Assembly (NCBI RefSeq): GCF_009651005.1
Contig: NZ_WHVW01000014.1
Location: 1-64,000, forward strand
From: Sporosarcina obsidiansis
Lineage (GTDB): Bacteria > Bacillota > Bacilli > Bacillales_A > Planococcaceae
DNA length: 64,000 nucleotides
Direction: 5' to 3'
The translations under genes were made by a program, and so were the position numbers. The notes beneath the pieces were generated by a model that was not told the DNA's origin, did no database searches, and saw nothing but the letters and a program-made list of their open reading frames with translations. Each line of letters starts with the position of its first letter. Within the stretch, counting starts at the first letter, position 1. Positions 8,106 through 17,100 of the stretch are shown here, in pieces.

Positions 8106-9218
8106 TTATTTAGCCTCTTTCTTAGCTGATCTTCCTGACTTGAAAGCAACAATTGTTAAAAAGAGAGTGAGGAGGAGCAAGAAGAAAAAAGTGCCGACTA
8201 ATAAATAATCACCTTTAATTTCAAGGAAAATATGCTCCTTCATTAAAAATAACGATAAACTCATGAAGAAGAACGCAGGGCCAATGATCTTCCAAATACG
8301 TGGCTTATCCCCAGTCATCTTCAATAAATCCACCGCGATGAATAATAGTAAGCCTACTCGGATAAATGCACCTGTCAGCCACTGATAGATAGAGAAAAAG
8401 TCAAGGTGTTCAAAAAAGCGTCCAATCGAAACAAGCCCCCATTCCTCATATGCCGGATACCTTTGCTTTGCCGCTTCTACCGGTCCGAATTCAGTAATAG
8501 CGCCAACCAACGGTCCAATTGTTAGTCCTACTAAAATGAAAAGCATGATGGCAAAATGATACCATCGAAATCGATCTTTGACTTGATGTTGCAGGAAGAG
8601 GAATAAAATAAGCTCAATAAATCCGGATGCAGGGTAGATTGCCGATTGGAGAACAGGCTTCATCCCATGTTCTAAAAGAGGCAATAGCAAAAAATATTCT
8701 TTAACCTGTATATTGGTGAATGCAACAAAAAAACCTAATATGATGACCCAAAACAGCACGAGTGCGTTGAGTATGACAAGCGTTTGTAAGTTTGTAGTAA
8801 CCAGCAGAATACAAAGGATGCAGTATATTACTAACATTAAAACGAGCGGTGTTTTAGGTAAGAAGGTAGCAGTAATCCATTGCAGCGTTTCACCCATTGT
8901 GAAAGCAGCTATGATGAGTAAGAAGATGGCTGTCACGTAACGAACAATGGTGGATGGAACCTGACCAATCGTTGACGTCAACCAATCTCCAAGGTGTTCA
9001 CGATGAGATTGTTTATGGATATATATCACAAGAAAAATCCAAGGGAGAGTCGCAACGGCTGCGATCAGAACAGACATCCATCCATCTCTTCCAGCGTCTT
9101 GTAAAAGTGAAGGGATAATCGTTACATGGTTTTTTAAACCAATGACGGTCATAGACAGCAAAATGACGTGTAGAATACTAATGGACCCAGTTTGATTCAA
9201 GGCAATCCCTTCTAACAT
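8106..9218 (-). CDS. GerB-family germinant receptor permease-like subunit (B subunit)
   Basis: A 370-residue integral membrane protein of the APC-related GerAB/YndE family that binds the germinant. About ten hydrophobic segments are visible, beginning ISILHVILLSMTVIG and ending FFFLLLLTLFLTIVAF. The family hallmark IIPSLLQDAGRDGWMSVLI near the N-terminus is present. The start is uncertain: the ATG at 9218 has only a weak Shine-Dalgarno, whereas a TTG at 9200 (giving MNQTGSI...) has AGAAGGG 6 nt upstream. It is the first gene of the operon, so subunit order is B-A-C rather than the common A-B-C. Confidence 0.92.
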   Translation of the reverse strand: MLEGIALNQTGSISILHVILLSMTVIGLKNHVTIIPSLLQDAGRDGWMSVLIAAVATLPWIFLVIYIHKQSHREHLGDWLTSTIGQVPSTIVRYVTAIFLLIIAAFTMGETLQWITATFLPKTPLVLMLVIYCILCILLVTTNLQTLVILNALVLFWVIILGFFVAFTNIQVKEYFLLLPLLEHGMKPVLQSAIYPASGFIELILFLFLQHQVKDRFRWYHFAIMLFILVGLTIGPLVGAITEFGPVEAAKQRYPAYEEWGLVSIGRFFEHLDFFSIYQWLTGAFIRVGLLLFIAVDLLKMTGDKPRIWKIIGPAFFFMSLSLFLMKEHIFLEIKGDYLLVGTFFFLLLLTLFLTIVAFKSGRSAKKEAK

Positions 9219-9273
9219 GTAGTAATTTCACTTAGCTTTGCCGAAAAAGATCAACTTTATAATCTTGGTAGAC

Positions 9274-9303
9274 GAAAAAAAGAAGCAGTGCGTAGACTGC
9301 CTC
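9274..9303 (-). terminator. Intrinsic terminator after the HtrA-like gene
   Basis: Reverse strand: GAGGCAGT/ACTGCTTC stem with a 6-nt loop, followed by T7. It separates the protease gene from the gerB-gerA-gerC operon. Confidence 0.8.
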
Positions 9304-9311
9304 CTGAAATA

Positions 9312-10463
9312 TTACTTCGTTTGTTTAGTATTCAAGGTGATATTCACTTGCTGTTCTACCCCATCCCGATAAATTGTAACGCTCGTTTTGCTACCGATTT
9401 TCAGTTTCGTATAAAGGTATTTACGGAGATCCATGGAGCTTTCAATTGCCTCTCCGTTTATCTTTGTGATGACATCTTGCTCTCGTAAACCGGCTTTTTC
9501 AGCAGCAGAATTTGGTTCAACGGCTGTTACCATTACACCGGATTTTACAGTTTTAGGTAAGTCCTTAACGTACATATATGGAATCTCTGCTAAGTCCGCT
9601 AATCCAACGCCGAGATACGGCCGTTCGATCTTGCCATGCTCCGTCAGTTGTTCAATCAATGTCTTGACTTCATTGCTTGGGATAGCAAACCCAATTCCTT
9701 CTACTCCGCTCTGCGCTACTTTTAGACTGTTAATCCCAATAACTTCTCCAGCTGTATTGAATAATGCGCCACCACTGTTTCCGCTATTGATCGCTGCATC
9801 TGTCTGAATAACCTCTGTTTGCCAAGTGCCAGCTGAGGTATTAACGTCTAGTGTGCGAGAGGTAGAGCTGACGATTCCTTTCGTGACCGTTCCAGAGAAA
9901 TCAAGACCGAGTGGATTTCCGATAGCGATTACAGAATCACCCGCACGTAATGTACTTGAATCTCCGAACGTCACGGCAGTGGAAGCGAACTTTTTATCAA
10001 TCTGCAATACAGCGATGTCCGTCAGTGCATCCGTTCCCAAAAGTTTTGCTGTAGCCTTAACACCTTTGTCCAGTGTTACTTCAATTTTCTGAGCATTTTC
10101 GATGACGTGGTTATTCGTCACAATATAGGCGTGTTCCTCGTCAATTTTGTAGATGACACCTGATCCAGTCCCTGCCATTTGTTCGGTGGCAGATTCCTTA
10201 AAACGAGTTCCTACTGTTTGATAATTTACTACCCCTACAATAGCTTTTGAAGACTTTTCCACCATATCGGCCAATGAATCCGTTTGATGTGTGGATACGG
10301 TCTCGACATCATACACAGGTGCGTTTGTGGTAGTTGTTTCCGCTTCTGCTTCTGTTTGAAAACTGAGCCAATCAGTATTAGCCACTACACCCAGAGTCAG
10401 CATGGAGCCAACAATACCTGAGCCGATTACTGATAAGATTGTTCTTCCTGTTGTACTTTTCAT
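9312..10463 (-). CDS. HtrA/DegP-like membrane-anchored S1C serine protease
   Basis: A 383-residue envelope quality-control protease. The N-terminus has one signal-anchor (about residues 7-29), then a linker, a trypsin-like domain with catalytic H119 (TNNHVI), D149 (LTDIAVL) and S230 (GNSGGAL), and one PDZ domain (about 285-375) ending VTIYRDGVEQQVNITL. Length and layout match B. subtilis HtrA, HtrB and YyxA; the sequence alone does not decide which. The frame extends 6 codons upstream to 10481, but the ATG at 10463 follows a good ACAGGAG Shine-Dalgarno, so it was chosen. It is monocistronic, with its own terminator. No CssR-like operator was recognised. Confidence 0.93.
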   Translation of the reverse strand: MKSTTGRTILSVIGSGIVGSMLTLGVVANTDWLSFQTEAEAETTTTNAPVYDVETVSTHQTDSLADMVEKSSKAIVGVVNYQTVGTRFKESATEQMAGTGSGVIYKIDEEHAYIVTNNHVIENAQKIEVTLDKGVKATAKLLGTDALTDIAVLQIDKKFASTAVTFGDSSTLRAGDSVIAIGNPLGLDFSGTVTKGIVSSTSRTLDVNTSAGTWQTEVIQTDAAINSGNSGGALFNTAGEVIGINSLKVAQSGVEGIGFAIPSNEVKTLIEQLTEHGKIERPYLGVGLADLAEIPYMYVKDLPKTVKSGVMVTAVEPNSAAEKAGLREQDVITKINGEAIESSMDLRKYLYTKLKIGSKTSVTIYRDGVEQQVNITLNTKQTK

Positions 10464-10620
10464 ATTGAAAACTCCTGTCATTTGAATTTCTTTTATCGTA
10501 ACGCCAAGTTATGAACAAATTATTAAGGAATCATTTCTAATCTATGAAAATGGTTAATTTTAAATACAATAACAATTAGTTGAAATAAATATAATAATCA
10601 GCTAGAATAAAAGATAGTTT

Positions 10621-10635
10621 ATGTAAGCGTATACA
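10621..10635 (+). promoter_or_regulatory. Candidate CcpA cre site upstream of the aldehyde dehydrogenase
   Basis: ATGTAAGCGTATACA fits every position of the B. subtilis cre consensus WTGNAANCGNWNNCW. It lies 103 nt before the aldehyde dehydrogenase start and 158 nt from the divergent protease gene, upstream of a possible promoter TTGTGT-16-TAAAAT (10672-10699 region). Carbon-catabolite control is inferred. Confidence 0.5.
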
Positions 10636-10737
10636 TTATGAATAACATGTTCTTACGATTCGTATAGTGGCTTTGTGTGCAAAAACGATTGCACTAAAAT
10701 ATAAGCAAAATAAAGAGAATAGGGAGTGTGACGCAGT

Positions 10738-12279
10738 ATGGTACAAGCTTCAGAAAACAAGGTGTATGCAAATCCGAACACAGAAGGGGCAAAAGTTCAG
10801 TTTAAAGAGCGCTATGATAATTTCATTGGCGGAAAATGGACGGCGCCAGTAAAGGGACAGTATTTCGACAATCCGACACCTGTGACGGGTCAAGTATTCA
10901 CTCAAGTAGCAAGATCTACAGCAGAAGACATTGAACTAGCGCTCGATGCAGCTCATGCAGCAAAAGACGCGTGGGGTAAGACTTCAGTCACTGAACGTTC
11001 CAATATTTTGTTGAAAATCGCCGACCGCATAGAAGAAAACTTAGAGATGCTTGCCGTGGCAGAGACATGGGAAAACGGAAAAGCGGTGCGTGAGACACTA
11101 AATGCGGATCTCCCGCTCGCAATTGACCACTTCCGTTATTTTGCGTCTGCTATTCGTGCCCAAGAAGGGGGTATCAGCCAGATTGACAACAATACGGTAG
11201 CTTATCACTTCCATGAGCCATTAGGGGTAGTTGGCCAAATTATTCCTTGGAACTTCCCAATTCTAATGGCCGTGTGGAAACTTGCTCCGGCACTCGCAGC
11301 AGGAAACTGTGTCGTCTTGAAGCCAGCAGAACAGACGCCAGCTTCTATTTTGGTCTTGGTTGAGTTGATCGAAGACTTACTGCCTGCAGGTGTGCTCAAC
11401 GTTGTGAACGGTTTTGGAGTGGAAGCAGGGAAGCCATTGGCATCCAACCCACGTATTAGCAAAATCGCGTTCACTGGCGAGACGACAACTGGCCGCCTCA
11501 TTATGCAATATGCGTCCCAAAACTTGATTCCGGTTACATTAGAACTCGGTGGAAAATCTCCAAACATTTTCTTTGAAGACGTCATGGCAGAAGATGATGC
11601 ATTCTTGGATAAGGCAGTCGAAGGATTCGTCATGTTTGCTCTGAATCAAGGGGAAGTATGTACATGTCCGTCACGTGCGTTAATTCAAGAATCCATTTAC
11701 GATAAATTTATGGAGCGTGCACTAGAGCGAGTCAAAGCAATTAAGACGGGTAACCCACTTGATCCAACCGTGATGATGGGTGCGCAGGCTTCCACGGAAC
11801 AATTGGAAAAAATCCTATCCTACTTGGACATCGGAAAGCAAGAAGGTGCGGAATGTCTGACAGGCGGAGAGAGAAACGAGATGGAAGGCGATTTGAAAGA
11901 TGGTTACTATGTGAAGCCAACTGTATTTAAGGGCGATAACAAAATGCGTATCTTCCAAGAAGAGATCTTTGGTCCAGTTGTAGCCGTTACGACATTCAAA
12001 GATAAAGAAGAAGCGCTTGAAATTGCGAATGATACTTTATACGGCTTAGGTTCAGGAGTTTGGACGCGTGACATGAACACCGCTTATCGTTTCGGACGCG
12101 GCATTGAAGCTGGCCGTGTATGGACGAATTGTTATCACGCATATCCTGCACACGCCGCATTCGGTGGCTATAAGGCATCTGGGATCGGCCGTGAGAATCA
12201 CCTGCAAATGTTGGCGCATTACCAACAGACGAAAAATATGTTAGTTAGCTATGATGAAAGCAAACTAGGATTCTTTTAA
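10738..12279 (+). CDS. NAD-dependent aldehyde (acetaldehyde-type) dehydrogenase
   Basis: A 513-residue enzyme that oxidises an aldehyde, probably acetaldehyde or another short aldehyde, to the acid with NAD(P)+. Visible ALDH landmarks are N172 in PWNFP, E269 in LELGGKSP and catalytic C308 in NQGEVCTC, with C-terminal [11 protein letters not shown]. The EVCTCPSR version of the nucleophile loop is typical of the AldB/ExaC/AcoD group. The ATG at 10738 has a GGGAGTG Shine-Dalgarno; an upstream extension to 10667 lacks one. It is followed after 53 nt by a DUF779 gene with which this enzyme type often travels. A cre-like site lies upstream. Confidence 0.95.
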   Translation: MVQASENKVYANPNTEGAKVQFKERYDNFIGGKWTAPVKGQYFDNPTPVTGQVFTQVARSTAEDIELALDAAHAAKDAWGKTSVTERSNILLKIADRIEENLEMLAVAETWENGKAVRETLNADLPLAIDHFRYFASAIRAQEGGISQIDNNTVAYHFHEPLGVVGQIIPWNFPILMAVWKLAPALAAGNCVVLKPAEQTPASILVLVELIEDLLPAGVLNVVNGFGVEAGKPLASNPRISKIAFTGETTTGRLIMQYASQNLIPVTLELGGKSPNIFFEDVMAEDDAFLDKAVEGFVMFALNQGEVCTCPSRALIQESIYDKFMERALERVKAIKTGNPLDPTVMMGAQASTEQLEKILSYLDIGKQEGAECLTGGERNEMEGDLKDGYYVKPTVFKGDNKMRIFQEEIFGPVVAVTTFKDKEEALEIANDTLYGLGSGVWTRDMNTAYRFGRGIEAGRVWTNCYHAYPAHAAFGGYKASGIGRENHLQMLAHYQQTKNMLVSYDESKLGFF

Positions 12280-12332
12280 TTGAACAAAAGCGGATCTGTC
12301 CATAGGATCTAAAGTGAAATGGAGGAATCCCC

Positions 12333-12689
12333 ATGCCAGACCGTGTCATTGCAACAGAAGAAGCATTGTCTCTCATTGAATTGCTAAAAGAGAAGCACGG
12401 CCCCTTAATGTTTCATCAGTCGGGTGGTTGTTGTGACGGATCTTCCCCTATGTGTTATGAGGAAGGAGATCTGCTCATAGGCGACCAGGACGTGTTACTG
12501 GGCCATATTGGCGGTGTTCCTTTTTATATGATGAAAAGCCAATATGACTATTGGAAACATACACAGTTGATCATTGATGTAGTAGATGGTCGAGGAGGGA
12601 TGTTTTCGCTTGAAGGAGTAGAAGGGAAACGTTTCTTGACTCGATCACGTGCTTTTACGAATGAAGAATATAAACAGTTGACTCTATGA
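12333..12689 (+). CDS. DUF779 family protein, cysteine-rich partner of the aldehyde dehydrogenase
   Basis: A 118-residue soluble protein of unknown function. The clear family feature is the SGGCCDGSSPMC segment with C33, C34 and C41, followed by a beta-rich body (VLLGHIGGVPFYM, TQLIIDVVDGRGGMFSLEG). The cysteine cluster suggests metal or thiol chemistry, which is inference. It has a GGAGGAATCC Shine-Dalgarno and lies 53 nt behind the aldehyde dehydrogenase, ahead of a shared terminator, so the two are probably one transcript. From general knowledge DUF779 genes recur next to acetaldehyde-type dehydrogenases, but the biochemical role is not established to my knowledge. Confidence 0.88.
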   Translation: MPDRVIATEEALSLIELLKEKHGPLMFHQSGGCCDGSSPMCYEEGDLLIGDQDVLLGHIGGVPFYMMKSQYDYWKHTQLIIDVVDGRGGMFSLEGVEGKRFLTRSRAFTNEEYKQLTL

Positions 12690-12725
12690 AAAGAGCCTTC
12701 CGGTTGCTTACCGGAAGGCTCTTTT
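12689..12725. terminator. Bidirectional terminator between convergent genes
   Basis: AAGAGCCTTCCGG and CCGGAAGGCTCTT form a perfect 13-bp stem with a 7-nt loop, flanked by A-rich and T-rich runs. It serves the DUF779 transcript and the convergent DCC-family gene, whose stop lies within it. Confidence 0.92.
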
Positions 12726-13125
12726 ACGCCAAAAAACGCTGACGTTCTTCAGGGGTAGGGAGCATGCAGGATAATTCTTTCTTGCCGAACCACTTATATC
12801 GATTCGCTGCAATATAGTCATATACCCGATCACGGATAGCTGGTGGAACTACTATGAATAAGAACGCTAAGTGCCACAGTCCATCTAATTTTTTTGCGAT
12901 TCGCAAAGCGGCTCCTGATCTCGTATAAGCTTTATCATTTTCAATCAAAACCAAACTATCCACATCATCTGAAATTTGATATTGCTTACGAAGTTCTTTT
13001 CCTATGTCATCTTGTAGCGAAGCAAAAGAAAAACGACGATATGGATCACGCTTAATAATGAACTGTACGCTTGCATCACAAAAATTACATTCACCATCAA
13101 ATAATACAATTCGATTTCGATTCAT
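12724..13125 (-). CDS. DCC-family (DUF393) thiol-disulfide oxidoreductase-like protein
   Basis: A 133-residue protein of the DCC family, named for its N-terminal D-x-x-C-x-x-C motif: here FDGECNFCDASVQFI. The pattern is thioredoxin-like and predicted to support redox chemistry, but the family is poorly characterised. A hydrophobic stretch HLAFLFIVVPPAI (about residues 84-96) is typical of the family. It resembles B. subtilis YuxK. The ATG at 13125 has a GGAGAGAG Shine-Dalgarno. It is a single gene, convergent with the dehydrogenase pair and sharing its terminator. There is no sign of truncation. Confidence 0.88.
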   Translation of the reverse strand: MNRNRIVLFDGECNFCDASVQFIIKRDPYRRFSFASLQDDIGKELRKQYQISDDVDSLVLIENDKAYTRSGAALRIAKKLDGLWHLAFLFIVVPPAIRDRVYDYIAANRYKWFGKKELSCMLPTPEERQRFLA

Positions 13126-13298
13126 ACAAACTCTCTCCTTCGATATATTCGTTATATCATACTATACCCACTCCAAGTAGTCTTCACGCACATATTATAA
13201 AGTGAATACTTAATTTACTTACTCAGTTTTTCTTGTTTAGAAATAAGTAATACGTAGGTATTGTCGTGTGAATCATTTATCGGAAAGGGTGAATAGGT

Positions 13299-13493
13299 AT
13301 GGAACGTCACTTTTTGCATAGAGCCGAGCTACAGTTACGTCGTGATCTTGACTTTTTAAATTCCTTGAATATGGTTGCAGAAGGAGCCCCTGTACATTGT
13401 CCTGTATTTGAAGGTAAGCTAGTCATCAAATATTTGAAATCAATTGAACAAAAAGGCTATGAGAAATCATCAACCCCACAGAGCGGTGGGTAA
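13299..13493 (+). CDS. Small hypothetical protein (64 aa)
   Basis: Not recognised. It encodes 64 residues, MERHFLHRAELQLRRDL..., highly charged at the N-terminus with a helix-like pattern, one cysteine in HCPVFEG, and no membrane segment. Support for being real: a GGAAAGGGTG Shine-Dalgarno about 8 nt before ATG, codon use like its neighbours, and an intrinsic terminator 8 nt after the stop. It is transcribed alone. Because a coat protein gene follows, a sporulation role is possible but there is no direct evidence. Confidence 0.7.
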   Translation: MERHFLHRAELQLRRDLDFLNSLNMVAEGAPVHCPVFEGKLVIKYLKSIEQKGYEKSSTPQSGG

Positions 13494-13500
13494 TAGGGAT

Positions 13501-13538
13501 CCATATCGTCTGAATTAAGACGATATGGGTTATTTTTT
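13501..13538 (+). terminator. Intrinsic terminator after the 64-aa gene
   Basis: CCATATCGTC pairs perfectly with GACGATATGG across an 8-nt loop and is followed by GTTATTTTTT. Confidence 0.9.
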
Positions 13539-13660
13539 ACTCAGAAGCAATCAGTTAATTACAGTTTAGAAATCACTAACTTGATGAAATTTTCGCCTAT
13601 CGTGTTGCTAGCCCGTAATAAATCTGTGGGTTAGCATGTAATAGGGTTATAGGAGGTGAA

Positions 13661-13978
13661 ATGATGATGAATCAAGGACAGTACCCTGGAATGCAAGGAC
13701 AATTTCCAGGACAGCAACCAGGTTTCCAACCAATCGTTTGCCCGACGCAATACCGTTATAATGATTGCTTTACTACGCAAGAAATTCCTTATATTCACCC
13801 GATCGTGAACGTCAATCGCCATAATGTGGTAGGTGTGCCGCAACATTACTATACGGAGTCAACTCAGGATGTTATGGGTTCTACATTTATGCCTGGAACA
13901 GGACCAGGAATGGGGCCAGGAGTTGGACCGTGGGGAGGCGGCGGATGTGGTCGCAGACGCGGAAGATGTTGCCGCTAA
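13661..13978 (+). CDS. CotD-family spore coat protein
   Basis: A 105-residue structural coat protein. The N-terminus is rich in Gln/Pro/Gly (QYPGMQGQFPGQQPGFQP). The middle, ending IPYIHPIVNVNRHN, matches the CotD signature of His/Asn-rich repeats (HPIVNVN), and the tail GPGMGPGVGPWGGGG then CGRRRGRCCR is low-complexity and basic with cysteines. An AGGAGGTGAA Shine-Dalgarno precedes three consecutive in-frame codons ATGATGATG, so the second (13664) may be the true start. It is monocistronic with its own terminator. Expected expression is in the mother cell (SigE/SigK plus GerE), not verified here. Length exceeds B. subtilis CotD (75) because of the Gly/Pro tail. Confidence 0.8.
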   Translation: MMMNQGQYPGMQGQFPGQQPGFQPIVCPTQYRYNDCFTTQEIPYIHPIVNVNRHNVVGVPQHYYTESTQDVMGSTFMPGTGPGMGPGVGPWGGGGCGRRRGRCCR

Positions 13979-13992
13979 TCATTTCTTAGAGC

Positions 13993-14043
13993 AAAAAAAA
14001 CCGCTGTTTCCACTCCAATAATGGAGTGGTAAGCGGTTTTTTT
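13993..14043 (+). terminator. Intrinsic terminator after the coat protein gene
   Basis: AAAAAACCGCT...CCACTCC ... GGAGTGG...AGCGGTTTTTTT forms a two-part stem with a short AATAAT loop, A-rich on one side and T-rich on the other, so it can also act on the minus strand. Confidence 0.9.
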
Positions 14044-14077
14044 GTAAAGTTTTCATAGCGGTTTAACGTCAGTTTTC

Positions 14078-14193
14078 TGCTTTTGGTAAGCCACCAGCCT
14101 CTCGGGACGTTTCAGGCTTAGCGAAAAGGAAAAAAGCGCCTTTATTTTAAGTCTTCCAGTGCCTGTCGGAGCTGAACAGCCGTCTCCGCTTTT
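14078..14193 (-). repeat. Degenerate copy of the AAAAGCGG-type inverted repeat
   Basis: On the reverse strand it starts AAAAGCGGAGACGGCT at 14193 and continues CAGCTCCGACAGGCACTGG and AGACTTAAAATAAAGGCGCT, almost identical to the copy at 45631. Its 3' half has CCGAGAGGCTGG, which belongs to the other subtype (45507), so its outer stem is mispaired. It lies directly behind metH. Confidence 0.8.
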
Positions 14194-14199
14194 GGTTAG

Positions 14200-17100
14200 T
14201 TATTCCACATTAAAGTATCTTGCATCGGGATGAGCGAAGACGATGGCGGAGACGGATGCTTCTGGTTCCATCATGAACTCTTCAGTCAGGATGACGCCGT
14301 GATCTTCGGGCTTGATGAGACCGAAGAGTTTTGCTTGGTCTTCTAAGTTTGGACAAGCAGGGTAGCCGAATGAGAATCGCTGACCTTGGTACTTGGCTGC
14401 GAAACGTTCGCGCATCGTGAAGTCCGTGGGGTCAGGGAATCCCCATTGATCGCGAATTTCTTGGTGAATTCGTTCCGCAAATCCTTCCGCCAACTCTAGA
14501 GCTGTTGCTTGGAATGCGTGACTTTCTAAGAATTTACCTTCTTCTTTTAATTGATTTGCGTAGTCGCGGACGCCTTTTCCCGCCGTAACTTGCATGAATG
14601 CCACATAGTCCATTTCTCCACTTTCCACTGTCTTTAAATAGTCAGCCAAGCAGAGGAATGGTTCTTTTTCTTGACGGGGGAACGTGAAACGCTCGATTTC
14701 AGTTTTTGCATCTTCTGGGTCATAAATAATGACATCATCTCCATCTGCTTGGGCAGGGAAGAACTGATAAATACCAGAGGCGGTCAATTTATCAGATTGC
14801 AAGAAACTAGTGACCATTTCATGAAGCTGTACTGCACGTTCCTCTTTATTCTCTAACATTTTATCGACGTTTCCACGCAAGCCAAGATGATGGCCGATTA
14901 GTGTGCGCATATTCACGTATGGGTGTAAATGAGCAACAGAATAATCTTTTACTACGCGTCTGCGTAAATCAGTCGGTACGAAAACAGGTACATCGGTCCG
15001 CACGGTTTTCACTGGACGAGCGGCTACAGCGACTGCAGTATTTCCGCGGCTTGCTTTAAGTGCATCATTGGTTTCGCGTTTTTCAAGACTTTCTTGGAGC
15101 TCTTCAAGTAGCGCATCCTTACCGTCGCTTTGCAAACGGTTTGCCAGATCAAGTCCTTGCATCGCATCTTTTGCAAAAATAACAGGACCATCGTATTCAG
15201 GTGCAATCTTCGTTTCGGTAAATCGTCTTGTCAGCGCAGCTCCTCCTACCATGACAGGCAAATCAATCCCAGCCGCCTTGAAGTCCTGTGCTGTCAACAC
15301 CATTTGCTGTGCTGATTTTACGAGTAATCCAGACAACCCAACGATATCTGGTTTTTCCTTACGAATGACCTCAATTAAAGCAGCAGGCGTAACTTTGATT
15401 CCGATATCAATTACTTTAAAGCCATTATTACTTAAAATGATATCCACGAGATTTTTCCCGATATCGTGTACATCACCTTTTACAGTAGCTAGGATGATCT
15501 TTCCTTTACCGCTGTCATCTTCTTTCTTATCCATGAACTGCTCTAGATAAGAAACGGAAGCTTTCATGACTTCTGCACTCTGCAATACTTCCGCTACAAT
15601 GAGCTGGTTGTCATTGAAGAGGCGACCGACCTCTGCCATTCCTGTCATTAAAGGACCATTAATGACATCGAGAGGTGTGTCATATATTTTAAGCGCTGCC
15701 TCTAAGTCAGGAATCAAGCCTTCTTTCGTTCCCTCTACCACATAGTAGGCAAGACGTTCGGGCACAGTTTTTGGAATATCATCTTCTGTTTTTTCTTTTT
15801 TCTTATCGCGATAAAAATCAGCGAAGTCTGCTAACGTCTCGTCTGTTGTCGTAAACAGCAGGTCATTAGCTAGTTTGATTTCCGATTCAGGAATAGATGC
15901 ATAGCGTTCTAGCTTTTCCGTATTGACGATCGCGTAGTCCAAGCCGGCCTGTGTACAATGATATAAATACACTGCATTAAGAACTTCACGACCTACAGGA
16001 GGCAAGCCGAATGAAACATTACTTACACCGAGCGTCGTCAACGAGCGAGGCATTTTTTCCTTAATCAAACGAATACCTTCAATCGTCTCTACAGCAGATC
16101 CGATGTACTGTTCATCTCCTGTGCCGACAGGGAAGACGAGTGGATCGAAAATGATGTCTTCCGGGGCGATTCCCCATTTATTCACAAGTAAATCATACGA
16201 ACGTTCCGCGATTTCCAATTTGCGTTCTCTTGTTACAGCCATCCCATCTTCATCAATTGTTCCGACAACGACTGCGGCGCCAAATTTTTTCACAAGAGGT
16301 AAAACAGCATCAAAACGTTCTTCACCGTCTTCCAGGTTGATCGAGTTGATAATTGCTTTCCCTTGGGAATATTTCAATGCTTCTGCTATTACATTTTCAT
16401 CTGTTGAATCAATTACTAGAGGAACTTTGACTTTTTTCACAACTTCCTTCATAAAGGCAGTCATATCGACTAACTCATCACGGTCTGGGTTGGCTAGACA
16501 AATATCAAGTACATGCGCTCCTCTTTTTACTTGTGCGCGTGCGATTTCAGATGCTTCTTCAAATTTTTCTTCGACAATTAGTTTCTTAAATTTACGGGAG
16601 CCAATAACGTTTGTCCGCTCGCCAATGAGTAATGGTCGCAATGTTTCATCATATAGTAAAGGCTCTATGCCTGATACTGCATGATCGTGTGCTTCTTCAG
16701 GCATTTGGCGAGGTGCTTTGTCTTTCACAGCTTCTCGGATTGCCCGAATATGAGCCGGTGTAGTACCGCAACATCCACCGACCATGTTCAACCAGCCTTT
16801 ATCCGCAAATCCTTCGAGTTTCTTCGATAGCGATTCAGGAGATTCATGATAATGACCCTCTTCATCGGGCAATCCGGCGTTCGGATAGCAAGTGACATAG
16901 CTATTCGCCAAGTCGGATAGCGACCGCAAATGGTCCGTCATGAATTCAGGTCCGGTCGCACAGTTTAGACCTACAGATAGTGGTTGAATATGTTCAATAG
17001 AAATATAGAATGCTTCAATACTTTGACCCGCGAGTGTCGTGCCCATCGGTTCGATCGTACCAGAAATCATAATCGGTACTTCACGCCCTAGCTCTTCAAA

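Noticed and set aside
15068-15550. 160-codon plus-strand frame antisense to metH
   Set aside because: Mirror of the strong metH coding frame, Ser-rich from antisense codons, without a ribosome site.
16103-16684. 193-codon plus-strand frame antisense to metH
   Set aside because: Same reason: a shadow of metH codon bias, no start signals and no family features.
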